Shown one piece after another: positions 12,195-25,032 of a DNA stretch of 64,000 nt; the stretch's first letter is position 1; each line of letters starts with the position of its first letter. The position numbers and the translations under genes were made by a program. A model generated the notes under the pieces. That model saw nothing but the letters and a program-made list of their open reading frames with translations. It was not told the origin of the DNA and did no database searches. Source of the stretch: Pholiota molesta (lineage: Eukaryota; Basidiomycota; Agaricomycetes; Agaricales; Strophariaceae); contig JACGCK010000013.1 of assembly GCA_014925825.1 (NCBI GenBank), positions 558,001 through 622,000 of the forward strand, written 5' to 3'.

Positions 12195-15100
12195 GGTGGA
12201 GGAGCTGCGAAAGATGAGTATAACTAGTCCCGGGAATCATGGAACATGTTCTCACTTTTGGATATGTGGTGGTGGATCGGTGAAATCCAGCGGCCGATGG
12301 GCTGAACGGCAGGTAAGGGGCTGGCGCGTGAACTGCGTCTGTAGCCGGCATCCTTCTTGTACTTACCCTTCAGTCCATTGACTCATCAACATCCTATCTT
12401 AATTTCGACATCATGATCGCCAGAATCTAAATGCCACCGAGTTTCCACCTACTTTGGGCTCAGTTCCTCCGTAATTTCTCAAGCTACTCACTTCTTGTGC
12501 ACATCCCGCACTAATTAATTTTTTCAATGTGATTCAATTCCACCGTTAAAACGATAAACAGAAGACTTAGTCTTCGCTTTCTATAATCGGAGTGATGGAT
12601 CCATTCACAGACTAGACTTCTAGCTCATTTGAAGGTGCGTTTCAGAATATATCCTTTCTTGTCAAAACGACGTACAAAAATATGTCAGATATCCACGTTT
12701 GACATACCCGACGCGTGAGCGCTGGCGGAGGACTACGCGACGCGCTCACCTGCCGTCATAATTCGCGAAAAAAGAAATTATACGATATTTCTTGAGGCAA
12801 AGTAGTATGGTGACGGATATTGCAGCTATATACCAAAAGCCCTTTATCTTTAATCTTTTTTGAGGCTGAGTAACTTTCTGATCTATTAAGTATCATTTTC
12901 TTTGAATCCATGTGCACGCTTTCATGAACAACTAGGCATCAATTTGCTAGCGCTCTATGATGCCACGGAGGCCTTGACATCATCATTTCATCTGTCTATT
13001 TCATACATTCGGCGTCCGAGTCTGATGTCATCAACTTGAAGTAAGTACCATCTCCAACCATCTCCAACTTGAATTTTTCTTCTTTACTATTCTCTGGACA
13101 TCTCCTGAGCCGCGCCTGGGTTTGAAACGCGGAACTTGAATATAAGCGCCCGTATTCAATCAATAACGGTGTCAGAATTTGGTGGCTTTACGACGTTCAA
13201 GCGGTTTGCAACATTCGGTCCGGTACTTATACGCCAACACATACGCGGTCTGCCGTAAAGCTCAAAATGAAGCACTAAAACTTGCTCAGAGACAGGCGAA
13301 AGAAGATTGGATCCAAATTTTTGAGGAGAACATCGAGATTCTCGACAGATTCTAGACTTCCACTCGGATGAAAGGTGGCCAATCGATTGCAAAGTCCCAC
13401 AAGAGGACTCCCATCCTTGTCTCTCAGATGCAAAGTCGATAATCGTCGCTGTATGATGCAGTGAACATTCCATTCCAAGTAATAATAAGGGTACCAATTT
13501 ATCTGCCATTTTTCCGTTCGTGTCATGGCTATGAAAAACATCATAGCGACTGCCAAGTGCTAGAGCAATAAACGCACAAACAACTCAATGCTCACGAAAC
13601 GGGCTGGCGAAAAAGAGCCACATGCGGCCATTTAATAAACCGTGTGGCTGAGAAAGCGCGGGTTCTCACTAAAGTTAGTAGAGCTCTCACTGGGTATGGT
13701 TGTGATGGGAAGGCGGGAAGGCGAGCAATATAATATCTTAATGAAAGATAGGGCTATCTAATTAGTCGTCCGCATTGGCTCCATTCACAGGCTCGAGGCC
13801 CGAAGGAAAACTATTTGCATCTAGAACCGATGATAATCGATAAGATCATAAAATCTACACCACCAATACATCGACCTGACCAAGTTAGTGCCTACGTCTT
13901 CGAATCCAAGCACGCCCTTTCGGCGCCAGGAACAATTAAATGCAACCCACAGGCTTCGAGCGATCAAGGGCACACATGCTGCGCACGCTCGCGGCTCGGG
14001 AGTCGATTCCAAGACGGCCATTGATTGACGTTTCTTCTCCAGCTTACAGTCTCAGAAGAGGGTACAAGCTTGCCTTAAGTATACATGCAAGTCCTGCTTG
14101 TATATCAGCAGGCATCATTAATGAGTCATTCAATTGTGAGTACCTGGCGGAATTTTACCCACCGGGCTTGGGCTGAGACGCACACACATTGTGCTGCTGT
14201 CGATGCCGAAACAGATAGGAGGGTATTGGCTGGAGCTGGAGTTGGTGCCGTTTTATAATCTACATTCGCCTCGTAGCATTTTTGATTAGCCTCGATGCCA
14301 CCAACTATACTTATCTCTTCAGCCTCATATCAAAGGAATTAAAATTAAAATCCATTAATGTAGAGGAATAACAGAGAAATAAAGCACTACAACTTATCAG
14401 AGTTGTGTGAACAATAAATTGCCATGCTCGGTGTGGCGTTGGTGTGGTGCATAGATATCAAGTACTAGAAACGGGCCGCAAAATTCATTAAGGAGAGCAT
14501 TGAGCACTACATGAATATCGTACTGCTGATTGGCTTTCACAGAATGATATGTCTTATTTTACTCTGTAAGCACATTAACAATATTCACGCCGCTCGTGCG
14601 ACGAGCGCCTATTCCATGCGTGATCCCAGTTTAGTAATTCCTCTTAAAAGTGACGCCTGCCACGGAAAGGCCGTGCATATCCGTATTATATATATCAAGA
14701 AATTACGCGTATTAGAAGGCGTAATCATTGCTGCTTGGTAAACGCGCGTAAATATCGCTGGTTTACGGTCACTATACAATACGATGAATAATGCCACCCC
14801 GGCCGATGACCGAAATGATGAATCACGGAGGTTATCAGAGTGCGGCGCTCCAAAGGGGGCGGCCAAAATATATTTTTGTACTTCATGGCGAAAAAGCAAA
14901 AGCAAGCAACGAGGCAAGTTTGGTGTTTTAATGGCAATTCGATACCAATTGAATGGTAACATCTGTAGTAATACATGGGGTCGAAGACGTTGAGTCAAGT
15001 ACTTTAGGTCAAGATTTGCTTGGAGAAAAGATGGCAAAAAAACTTGCAAAAAACATAGAAAATGCTTTGAACGCCGGGGAAAATAATTCCTTGTTGGGTT

Positions 15101-15683
15101 CAGTTGAATTTGTACCATAAAATGTCATGTCGCTTCGCCTGCAAGGACAGCGCGCTAACAACGCGCCAATTTGGCGCCAATGCACACCGCGCTGTTGATG
15201 CGTCGTCGCCATCACGTGAATCATTGAAGGTTGGACTCATTTACAAGTCTGAATCCTTTTCTCACCTCTTCTGCTCTTGCTACTCACATACATATCTTGA
15301 AGCGATCTAATGCCTCATGCCTCTTGAGATCTGGGACGTTCAGGGCTTCATTAACTGCGTCGACTTCCATTCTTCAACTCCAGTTCAACTCCAAAGCAAC
15401 TTCAAATTCCGTCGCTCGAAAGTTGCTCGAAAGGGCCCCGAGATCCAACCTGAAATGTAGCTTCAAAATGGTTAAGACTAACTCACAGAAAGTCGATCAA
15501 TCAATCCTTGGAGGTGCATATTGTACATATGGTACATATAATACATAAAAAGCTATAATGGTATGGTGATATACAGGTATGTGTTCCGATGCTGTCATAA
15601 AATAGTCTGTCCGTTAAATAGCATGCATAAATAGTCTTCAACCATCCAGGTCAAGACTGGTCGTATATAATGAAATGAAACCT
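12195..15683. other. gene-poor intergenic region
   Basis: About 3.5 kb without a gene I can support. Two overlapping minus-strand ORFs at 13156-13556 contain S-T-L-H-L-R-D-K-D-G-S-P-L and might be a decayed fragment of an F-box-type gene, but in two frames and without context. A minus-strand ORF at 14609-15118 shows no domain, and its composition is that of AT-rich intergenic DNA. Confidence 0.5.
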
Positions 15684-17411
15684 CTAGAATCTCCATTGGG
15701 CACGTTTTGACTGCTCTCGACCTGCGGTGGCCTTTTGCAAATTCCTCGTGAAGGATCCGGACCCTCGTGATGAGCACGACACGGGCGACGCGGACGATTG
15801 AAGAGAAAACGTCCTCATGCGCCTGGAGCTTGTCGTAGACTCGGTTTCGGTCAAGTCATCAGACATCGAGCTCGTTGAACGTCCGAAGAATAGAGGATTG
15901 AATGAGAATCCGGCATACGGCCCTGCCTCCAATTTGCGATCGGCCTGACCAGAGGGCGATAGAATGATCATCGACTCACGGCGCGATCGTGGTAGTTTCA
16001 GAGCTGGGAGTGGCACTGGCATTTCTTTGTTCGAACGCCTCTTTAACAGCGGTGACGCCCCGTCGAATGAGCCCTTTGGCGAACGATCGCCACCGGATGC
16101 AACACATGTAGATGTCGACGTATTTGACATCTGTTCGTAATCGGTTTCTGAGAGCGTGGTGTCCTCATAATCGGTGTGATTCAGACTCGAAGTATCCGCG
16201 GAAGCTGGGAATTCAAACGACTGCTGGTCGAAGGCGATGGCCTTGCGCTCGCTGATAGACAAACGTTCGACCAGCTCGCTTTCGTACGCGTTCGCGATAT
16301 CTTGTTCCACAAGATGCGCATCGCGTGCCAATTGCAAGCGTTCGACCTCCTTGGACAACCTGCGACATTCCTGACGCCAGTCCTCCGCGAGTTCTTGGAT
16401 CTCGCGCTCGTGCTCGGAGCGTAGTGAGACAACCGCGCGCCTGCATTCTTCCACCTCCATGATGAGATCCTTCACGAACTCCTCTATCATCCGCTCCTTC
16501 TGCACGTCGTCCACCATCCGCTCTGCTGCACGCGTGACGGCTAGTCCGCGAGAGTGCTTGAGATTCTCCGCTTCGCCCATCAAAAGGTCAACCTTTCTCT
16601 GTTGGTCCCAAATCCTGTTCGACAGCAATAATCTATCGCAGAAAGCTTGGAATGCGGTCGAGCGATTGTTGTCCTTCACGAAATCTAGGCTTTTGCGTAA
16701 TCTCTGGATTTCTCGCTGCTGTGCCCATATCCTGTTCTGGAGTAACAGGCGCTCGCAAAACGCCTGGAAAGGGTCTCTGATCTCTTCGGCTTCGTTCGCC
16801 CTTGGTGTTCCAGCTGAGATAGCTTTGGGAGAGCCTTGTAGCTCGATTGACTTGTAGGCCGATAAGCGTTGGCGATGGCGGGAAAAATTCTGCTGCTTCT
16901 GGAGCATCCGAGCGAGATGATTGGAACGCGCTGTCTCGGTCGATAATTTTCGCTCTAGGGCTTGGAACTTCGCGAGTGCGTCCTGTACTCGCCGTATGAC
17001 CTTTTTGGTTTCTTCGTCTCGTTCAGTTGACTCGATGTTTTCGAGAACCAGCTTCGGCCGTTGCGATAATCGCGCGGCAACATCGATGGCGATCAATACC
17101 AGGCAAGGCGGGAGGAGGTATAGGAGCGCACCCGCCTTGGGCGGGTTGCACGAGAGATAGGCCAGCTGTTCGGAGAAGGTGCGGCCAATCGCGACAGCAT
17201 CGATTATCTGCGTCGTCGTATTATTCATGTCGCGGCGAAGGTGGTGAAGGCGGATGTCGTAGTACGTGGGGAGGAAGAATAGGATGTATCGCCGGGAGAG
17301 TCCTCGGGCGGGGTAGACCTCGCTGGTCACTGCTGAGGGAGATCGGAACGCCCTTGGGGATGAGCTTTTTTGTTTCACAGGCTCAATTGAAATACAATTA
17401 CCCAGCCACAC
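15684..17411 (-). CDS. coiled-coil protein with one membrane segment and a duplicated internal motif
   Basis: A single uninterrupted exon of up to 575 codons; M62 (M-N-N-T-T-T) is an alternative start. A hydrophobic stretch at residues ~94-112 (A-L-L-Y-L-L-P-P-C-L-V-L-I-A) is a likely membrane anchor, and residues ~125-370 are strongly helical and charged, as in a coiled coil. Within it FQAFCERLLLQNRIWAQQR (residues 215-233) is repeated as FQAFCDRLLLSNRIWDQQR (254-272), a 39-residue offset. The C-terminal ~190 residues are Ser/Thr/Pro-rich and probably disordered, with many S-P sites. I do not recognise the family. A membrane-tethered scaffold is the most that can be inferred. The absence of introns is unusual for this window. 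Confidence 0.75.
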   Translation of the reverse strand: MWLGNCISIEPVKQKSSSPRAFRSPSAVTSEVYPARGLSRRYILFFLPTYYDIRLHHLRRDMNNTTTQIIDAVAIGRTFSEQLAYLSCNPPKAGALLYLLPPCLVLIAIDVAARLSQRPKLVLENIESTERDEETKKVIRRVQDALAKFQALERKLSTETARSNHLARMLQKQQNFSRHRQRLSAYKSIELQGSPKAISAGTPRANEAEEIRDPFQAFCERLLLQNRIWAQQREIQRLRKSLDFVKDNNRSTAFQAFCDRLLLSNRIWDQQRKVDLLMGEAENLKHSRGLAVTRAAERMVDDVQKERMIEEFVKDLIMEVEECRRAVVSLRSEHEREIQELAEDWRQECRRLSKEVERLQLARDAHLVEQDIANAYESELVERLSISERKAIAFDQQSFEFPASADTSSLNHTDYEDTTLSETDYEQMSNTSTSTCVASGGDRSPKGSFDGASPLLKRRSNKEMPVPLPALKLPRSRRESMIILSPSGQADRKLEAGPYAGFSFNPLFFGRSTSSMSDDLTETESTTSSRRMRTFSLQSSASPVSCSSRGSGSFTRNLQKATAGREQSKRAQWRF

Positions 17412-18086
17412 CTACCCGGGCGACGCCTCATGGAAGCCTCGAGTCTACCATCTCTCCAGGTCTCTTCTCTGCTTATCTCATCGCTGTTATAAAATTTGAC
17501 ATTTGAAGGATTCGTTTCATCCAATTGCATCGCATTCAACGTTGTCGCATCATGGAACACAACGCGCCAGAACACGCCAGAACACGCCTTGTCCGCGAGG
17601 TCCTCCTGTCCCTGACAACCGGATTTGGAACAGACGATCAGATATCATATATCACGCCTGCGCCTCATGGTCATGAGTCGTGCGCACGATGCGCTGAGCG
17701 CTCAGCGCTCAACGCTTGGAGTAGCTTGCAATCTCTTGCTTGTCTTCCAGCTAGTAGTAGTAGATCTATTGAGTTATTTCATCTTTCCAAGATGTTTGGA
17801 ATCTTTATAAACCAAAGCCTTAATTGAAATAAATATGCATACTTATATCTTTTCGGAGATATTTAAACACCCTTTCTGTATATTCTTTTATGTATTTATG
17901 ATTCCCCAGTCGAAATTTCAAGGCTTACGACGGATGACTATCAACGAGATTTAGTACTTGTTGAATGAAAACAAGCTTGAATAATAATGCTAAAATAGTC
18001 GCCAGAAGTAAATGATTTGTGGCTGTGTAGCTCTTAATTTTGAACACGTCGCCACGTCGCGGTTTGGCTTTCTTCTGACCGCCATC
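17412..18086. other. intergenic region between divergent genes
   Basis: This holds the promoters of the minus-strand coiled-coil gene and the plus-strand CAAX protease gene. Around 17690-17715 there is a short palindrome-rich string containing GAGCGCTCAGCGCTC. No gene is supported; plus-strand ORFs at 17525-17827 look spurious. Confidence 0.5.
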
Positions 18087-19742
18087 ATGGATCTCCTCCA
18101 TACCCAGCTCCGCAACGTAGAAAATCGCCTTTCGTTTGTAAAGACGGAAGCTATTGACTGGAAGCTCTACGTGCAAGTGTTCGCGTGGACTGTGACTTTC
18201 TTTGAGTCCTACCTCTTGTATGTTTTTCTTGACCTAAGTTATGCGCGCTATCTCACGGGCATGATTACAGGATTCGACAATACCCGTTATACTCAAAAAC
18301 CGCACCGCCAGCGGCGCTTGCGGAGCATTTCGATCCTGGTGTCTTCGAGAAATCTCAAAAATACGGCAAGGACAAAGCCAAGTTCGCTCTATTCTCTGGC
18401 CTCTACAAGCAGCTTGTCGAAAGTCTTCTTCTGCACTACGGGTTTAATGCGTGGTCATGGACTGCGGCCGGTTATCTCTTAGCAAAGGTTGGATATGGAC
18501 CGGAATATCAGGTATGTATCATTTTCTTCATCTATGGCATTCCAAATAACCAGATGCTGTAGATTGTGCAATCCATTGTCTTTGTATTCCTCATGTTCTT
18601 GATCTCATCGATCCCCACTCTCCCTCTACAAGCTTATGGAACCTTTGTGCTCGAAGAAAAGCATGGGTTTAACAAGACTACGCCCATATTATTCGTCACT
18701 GACCTGTTGAAGACCTGGGGGTTGGCTATCGCTCTCGGAGCTCCTTTCCTCGCCATCTTCCTTTACGTGTTCCAGTGGGCCGGTGACAGATTTGTACCAT
18801 GGTTGATGGGCTTCATGTATGTGTCTCATCATGCCCTGAAAAAGATGTCAAAACTAACAGCTGGTAGGATCACCTTCCAACTTACCATGGTCGTCTTGTA
18901 TCCCACTGTCATTCAGCCCTTGTTCAACAAACTCTCGGCTCTACCAGAGGGCGACCTCCGCACCAGAATCGAAGGGCTGGCGAGCAAGCTCAAGTTCCCT
19001 CTCAAACACCTGTACGAGATTGATGGCTCGAAGCGCAGTTCACATAGCAATGCCTACTTCTTCGGCCTGCCATGGGTAAGGACCATTTCTTCTGTCCTCG
19101 TGGCCCGCGCTTACGTGAAAATATCTCTCAGAGCAAGCACATCGTCATTTTCGATACCCTCATCCAAACTACTAAGCCCGAGGAGGTCGAGGCCGTGCTC
19201 GCCCATGAGCTCGGACACTGGTACTACAACCATCCTATGAAGCAGATGATCATCTCTCAGTTGCATACATTCACTGTACTTGCACTTTTCCCTGCATTCT
19301 TGCACGCGCCACCTCTTCTGCGCTCGTTCGATTTCCCTAAAGAAGTTGCCGCACAGCCACCGACAATGGTCGCATTCCTGCTCTTCCAGATGATCTTGAC
19401 GCCATTCGAGTCTGTTGTGAGCATCGGCATGAATGCGATTACGAGACATTATGAATTTGCTGCGGATAAATTCGCTGTGGAACTCCAGGATATGGTTAAG
19501 GACGAGAAAATGAGCAACATGGGTCCTCGTCTTGGTCGGGCACTCATCACCCTCCACGTCAAGAACCTATCCACTGTTTGGGTTGACTGGCTGTATGATT
19601 TACTTCATTCTGTTAATTGGTGTCATTCGCTAATCGACTTATCCCCAGTTACTCGGCATATCACCACTCACATCCTACTCTGACAGAACGATTGAAAGCT
19701 CTCGACGCTTTCGAGGTCAGCCGCAAGAAGAAGGCTCAGTGA
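18087..19742 (+). CDS. STE24: CAAX prenyl protease 1, M48 zinc metallopeptidase
   Basis: A spliced model from the ATG at 18087 to TGA 19740-19742, with about six exons and introns of 50-60 nt. It is a multi-pass ER/nuclear membrane protein that removes the -AAX tripeptide from prenylated proteins such as a-type mating pheromone and lamin-like substrates. The zinc motif H-E-L-G-H lies at 19204-19218, and the third ligand region is F-A-A-D near 19457-19470. Typical family blocks are L-P-L-Q-A-Y-G-T-F-V-L-E-E-K-H-G-F-N, D-G-S-K-R-S-S-H-S-N-A-Y and the C-terminal Y-S-A-Y-H-H-S-H-P-T-L-T-E-R. It ends in K-K-K-A-Q, compatible with ER retention. Length (~430 residues) matches the family and no defect is seen. 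In mushrooms it is expected to act in lipopeptide pheromone maturation. Confidence 0.95.
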
Positions 19743-20267
19743 TCGCCTTGCATCCTTTACCCTATAAGAAGGCCCTACAAAAGTAATTATTCTGCTTCGG
19801 ACCTTGCATTGCATACCCAGTGGTTGAAGAGCAGATTGTATTCCTACTTACAGTAGCTCGCGTAATGCTCGGATACCTAACGAGAGTCGAATATTTATCG
19901 TTGATTTGCTGTCTTTCGCTACAAGGTCAATAGTAATGCGCTTGGATTTTTTTTGTAGAATATGGATATCTGTATGTATTAGAATACTAATCACTCCAAG
20001 GGCTGATTGCAGACAACTTGTGAAGGAGGAAGTATAGAAATTGCAACGACACACGATCGACGCCTTTGACCCCCTGTGGCATCTTCAAAATTTCAACGGA
20101 GAGTGACTAGTGACAGGCACTAAAAATAGGGCCACGGCCCATATGGCCCTGCCAATATGTATAAAAGGTTCTAACACTGCTCTTTCATTTCTTCTTCAAC
20201 CCTCTCACTACACGTCGCCACTCACCTCGATACTTGACATTCACACGGAAGCACCTGCAACTCAACT
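19743..20267. other. intergenic region
   Basis: 3' flank of the CAAX protease and promoter of the MYND gene; a TATA-like TATAAA lies at about 20159-20166, roughly 100 bp before the MYND start codon. No other feature is visible. Confidence 0.4.
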
Positions 20268-21092
20268 ATGGAAGAAAATAAACTTGACATGAGAGACGAG
20301 GTAGGCTATAAGCTATAAAAGACGTGCTCTCCTTGTGCTCTCCGATAAACTGACGCCGGTCATCGATTTCTCAGGAACACTTTCCTACATTTCTTGAGCT
20401 TCCGGACGACAACGACCTTGACTTGAGGTACTATGAAGACCCCTACGAGGCAGGCGGCGTTGTCGGGCCCATCAAGCATTGGTGTCTTCTCGCAGAAATC
20501 GTAGAAGTAATCCCCTATATGCGACCCATGTTTAGGGTCAAAGATAAAGCCAACAACGAATTCCTCGTCGCATGCTATTTCGATACCCACCTTAAAATGC
20601 CACCGATTTGGGAGAAGCGATGCAAGAAGGGAGGGGTTATCGCTATCTTGTATGCCACTTCCCACTACTTCATGGATGGACAAAACGGTGTACGCGTCGA
20701 GGAGATGGAATATGTCAAAGTAAGTTTTTCTCGCCTTTGTGATTGCTTTGTGCTGATCTTTATATACGCAGTTTCTCCCGTGTAGCTTGGATGCTCTCTT
20801 ACGCATCGGGGACGATGTCGGTAAGTCTACCGCTCAAGATGTATGTGCCCGGTGTGGACAACCTGGAGGCCTCCGATGCTCCCAATGCTCTCGGGCCAAA
20901 TATTGTGGAAAGGTAAAGCGCTCCTCACTTTACACAAGCTCTTTTCCTTCCGGACTCAAGACTCTCTTTTCTAAGGACTGTCAGGTAGCAGATTGGAAAG
21001 CCCAACATAAAAATGAATGTGTAGCAACTCAGCAAGTTCTCGAGTGGAGACAAAGGGACTGGGAAAATTTCGACGAATATTGGATGGACTAG
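20268..21092 (+). CDS. MYND-type zinc finger protein
   Basis: It starts at the ATG at 20268 (M-E-E-N-K-L-D). A first intron follows D-E (~20302-20374), a second lies at ~20720-20771 and a third at ~20913-20976; the stop is at 21090-21092. The body resembles small fungal proteins with an N-terminal compact region (P-F/Y-E-x-G-G, F-L-V-A-C-Y-F-D) and a C-terminal MYND finger: C-A-R-C-G, C-S-Q-C, K-Y-C-G-K then D-C-Q...W-K-x-H-K-x-x-C. MYND fingers bind proline-rich peptides. The N-terminal half resembles DUF-type domains often found before MYND in mushroom genomes, where these proteins form big paralogous families. Function is unknown; binding partners cannot be inferred. Confidence 0.85.
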
Positions 21093-22023
21093 AGGAAAAA
21101 CCCTGTGCAGTCGCTTTACTATATAAGCTATACTGAGCCTGCCTGTTTTTTGCGCGAGGTTCTCTGTTAATCTTCCTCTCATCAATCAGCGCGCCTGCGC
21201 CTGACGCGTCGCGTCAACCAAACTTCGTGGCATTTCAGATGGTCAAATTTCGAGGGGCGGGACCGGCACTTCTTACTAATAGTGGAAACTGATTGGAGTT
21301 ACTTATCACTGGCAAATGCATGGCAGCCATTTTAGTTCTGCTTTACGTAGAAGCGCCCACTGATAGGCGCCCATGCATGCTGTTATATCCACAAAAGGAC
21401 ATTCGTTCATTATGGTACCTGAATATCACGCGCGGTCCTTGTAATAAATTTTGAGTGTGAGATGTAGTATTATCGAAGTGCAGCAATCCATCATCTGAAC
21501 GCTTACGTATATCCACTGCTTTTGTGTTCGCTTTTTGTTCTCGCAGACAGCAATCTCTTCAGCCAATGGAGGATCTCTAATTACGTGACCAGCTCCAGGG
21601 GCTCTGTTAGCCATGATATTGTCCGAAGTGCCATCGCATTCTCTTGGAATTGAGGAGTGCCAACATATACACCAGCAAATGACGTCTTTGACATTTACAT
21701 AGCACAACTCCTTCCCCGGTTTCAGAGCTCACGACGTCAACAGAGCCGACTACACCGGTAAATAATGGGCGCCGTTGCCAGTTGCCAGTCGAGCGCAATA
21801 TTTCCAGGCCCTGATAAGTTAACTTTGTAACATAACAGCACAAGAAATGGCGCGAATTGACAGCTGAACGTTTGAACGTTGAACGTTGAACGTCCGCCAT
21901 GAGAGTACGTTCATATTCTTGACATTTTATTTATACCTAAATGGCAAGTATGACAAGATTACAACACCAATGCTTCATCATGTATGGAAGCTGTATGGAA
22001 AACAGGCCTTGTGATAAACACCT
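21093..22023. other. intergenic region with a short 7-mer tandem repeat
   Basis: No supported gene. At 21866-21893 the motif GAACGTT is repeated nearly four times in tandem. Minus-strand ORFs at 21426-21900 show no family features. Confidence 0.4.
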
Positions 22024-24492
22024 TTAGATTGGATATTTCAATCCCAGCTCACTGAGAACCGAGAAGGGAACTGCTCGCTGGGTATCATCCTCAACTTTGG
22101 GCTTCGGTGCCGGAAAACCCAAGATAATAACAGGAAAGAGGTAGGATTTGGGAGCCTCATGAGTGTATTTCGGCCACGCAACAAAACCGGTTTTGTTCAG
22201 ATTTGGATCGAGATTATTGGCGAATTTGATCATATAATCAGTCAAGAGGTTGTGGTCTGCGACGTTCGCGCCAACGTCACCTCCATGAACCTATGTACAT
22301 TTATGATCAATTGAGGTCATCAACTCTATGGGTCGGAGAAAGCTACTTACGGATCCAATGGTGGGCAGCTTGGCGCCCCTTCTCACTATATTCCCGTTAT
22401 ATAAATGAATAAAAATGAAAATCCAAGATAGAACAATAATTGGACTCACAGTAAACCCAGATATGACTCTGTCGTTCTTCTTGACTAGCTTGGCTGGCCA
22501 GCTCCTTGACAAAGAATCGACGAGGTGCTTGGAACACCATGTCACCTTGAAATGCGGCGATTCGCTTGTACTGGTTATTCGAATTGTACTGGTTAGCACT
22601 ACCAGTGCCAAACGGGGAACCTGCCGCAACATCGGTGGTGTACTGTGAGCAGTGAGATTTAATTTTTCTGCCTCGGTAGCGCTTGGGATCCAAGAAGAAT
22701 AGATCCATGATTTAAATTGTTCATCGGTCCTTTGAAATGAGGGTTTATCAGTATATTGAAATTTTGAATATTGACTTTGCATTTCTACTTAATTGAACCG
22801 GTTTTTCCAATGGAGAACAACGTTCCTTCATCATCCATGTTGCCTAAAGATGATCAGTTGCATTCTATATCAAAGATCATACACGCATACCAGCAACGAC
22901 GGGGACATCCGCCACTCTTCCGGCTTGGACGAGCCTCTGCGGATTGTCAACGAGGAAGTCACCGTCAGCACTTGGGCGCCAGGAGAGAAGGAGACCCTTT
23001 AAAGAAATACGATATTTGCGTTGAACAACTTGTCATGGTGGATTTGACGTACGCTCTCGGAGAACACGCTATTAGTAGCATCCACGGCGGGTTTGAGAGT
23101 TGATAAAGGAACGTTACGCAGACAATCAAGCTTGGCTGGTCCAGTGCAGTTGACGGCAGAGGCGAGTGAGTCAAATGCAGCCTGAGAGGCAGTAAGCCTT
23201 TTAGCAATCAGAATAGAAACGGCAACAGCGTACCTGGCCCCCCTTGATATTTCCTAGAGGAAGCGGCGCGCCTGACTGTAGGAATACGCCATGGAAGAGG
23301 CCCTGACTGTCACCGTCATATGCAAGCATTTGTAACGAAGCAGAAATCGCTCCTGCAGATTGTCCCCAGCTGTGACACCAATGCACATTTCAGTCTTAGC
23401 GAAAAGAAAATACAAAAGGAACACAAACAGTATCACTCTGTCAGGATTTCCACCGAAAGCGCTGATATATTTATGAACCCATTTAAGTGCCTCTCGCTCT
23501 ACCAATATGTTGTCAGCACATTCCGAACAACTCAAAGAGCGAGACAGAAACATACGATCGCGCAGGCCCAGGTTTCCAACGCCGGCCGCTTCTACCTCAT
23601 CTCCTCCCAAGAAGCCATAGGCTTGGGATACAAAGTCGAGGTTAGTTAGATTACAGGATACTCGGCGAAAATCATCATTCACCTGAAAGTCTAATTTGAA
23701 GAAGAAATCAGACGATGCGTATGTTATAGCATAATATATAAACTGACCGATAGTTGAAAGAAACATAAATGGTGTCTTCTTTCGCTGTAATCGATTTCTT
23801 GACTAGGGCTGCACCCATTTCGTCCCATCTAAAATACAATTTAATTAGCTCGCGCTCATACATGAGTCGGTATTGCATAAGACTGACGTTTCACTGTCTC
23901 CAATCAGGAAACCACCTATACGAATTGTCATCTAAGTATTTAAAATTGATCCGAGAGCTTAAACATACCTCCGTAGAACCACTATTATTATAGCAAAGTT
24001 AAACTGAGCATCGCACTGGACAAAACCATTGAGCAACTCACAACAACGACAGGCAAGTTGGAGGTTGCGGTTGCGGTTGCCGGTTTAATAACATTGATAG
24101 AAAGGCAAGCTTATGATTCAGATTAGCTTCAGGCGGCTTATCAGCATGAAATATAAGTACTTACATTCCTCGTCTTGATGAATTGGTTCTGGGATAGTGA
24201 CGTTGTTGTCACTCATGAAAGTTTTCATAGCAGCTGTAGCGGTGGCTGTAAGATCATGCTGAATGCAAGAATTCGTGTAAGTCATAGCATCGATATTTTC
24301 GAGATAAACGACAGGTTCCGGAAGATTAAAGCGAGGCGCATTGGCAAACGGAATACCCAAGAAGGAATGTACGTTGTCCACGGCCTTTCCAGTGATGACA
24401 ATATTGTCAAGAGGGATTTTAGGTGCTTCAGGGTCCTCTATAGCAGCGATAATCTGCAGCAAAGGCCCAAACCAAGATAAAGGATTCAGCAT
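22024..24492 (-). CDS. type-B carboxylesterase / lipase
   Basis: A minus-strand gene with many short introns, from M-L-N-P-L-S-W-F at 24492 to the stop at 22024. Family blocks in order are F-L-G-I-P-F-A (entrance), D-E-E-S-C-L-S-I-N-V, W-F-Y-G-G-G-F (oxyanion hole), V-S-F-N-Y-R, the nucleophile elbow G-Q-S-A-G near 23360, F-G-G-N-P, N-M-D-D-E-G-T-L-F-S (acidic residue region), G-S-P-F-G-T-G, Q-A-P-R-R and V-H-G-G-D-V (catalytic His). An alpha/beta hydrolase that cleaves carboxylic esters, probably secreted, although the N-terminal hydrophobic stretch is short. The frame slips once at the T5/A5 run at 22663-22667 between E-A-E-K and S-Q-Y-T-T-D. All catalytic elements are present, so the gene is otherwise intact. 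Confidence 0.88.
22663..22667 (-). other. apparent -1 frameshift in homopolymer (carboxylesterase gene)
   Basis: The coding strand has five A between codons for A-E and the later family sequence T-T-D-V-A-A-G-S-P-F. A sixth A would join the two frames. No intron signal explains the shift. Confidence 0.6.
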
Positions 24493-24908
24493 GATTGTGA
24501 TGAGGGATGGCCTTGCAAGTCGAAAGTGCAGTCCTTATAACGATTTTGTAGAGCACCCGATCTTTCCAGAAGGATGTAATATAACACTGTAATTACGCCT
24601 GGCCGAATAAGACTATATGAGCGACGTTGCGGATGTCGCTGGCGGGGTAAGAAGTGGCCGCGAAGGATGTTGGTCGGACTCATGATCTTGTCAGGCTGCC
24701 GAACAATATTCGAGAGGCAATTTGTCGCCCAACGTGTTCAATTATTGTTCTTGATGTCATAGCCTTCGCCTAGGGGTTCAAATCGTGTCCAGTGGATTAT
24801 AGGAAATGCAGTAGCAGCCAGTGTGTATCAGAGAGGAGCATAAAAGAGAACGACAATAAGTGGCAGGTTATACTGCATCAGGAACAAGTGACTTGACTAT
24901 GTAAGACT

Positions 24909-25032
24909 CAGTAGACCCAGTAGAGCTGGTAGGCTCGTAGACATGTCCCCTTTCTGATAGACCCAGTAGACACCTGCTCAATCTCAGTAGATCTCAGTAG
25001 ATGTACATCCTTTCTCAGTAGAACTCAGTAGA
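24909..25032 (+). repeat. seven CAGTAGA heptamers (left cluster)
   Basis: CAGTAGA occurs at 24909, 24918, 24964, 24985, 24995, 25016 and 25026, seven copies in 124 bp. Chance expectation is well below one. The orientation is the same for all. It is the mirror of the TCTACTG cluster at 26907-27039. Confidence 0.8.

Noticed and set aside
14609..15118. 169-codon minus-strand ORF
   Set aside because: No domain, no start context, no splicing partners; likely chance ORF in intergenic DNA.
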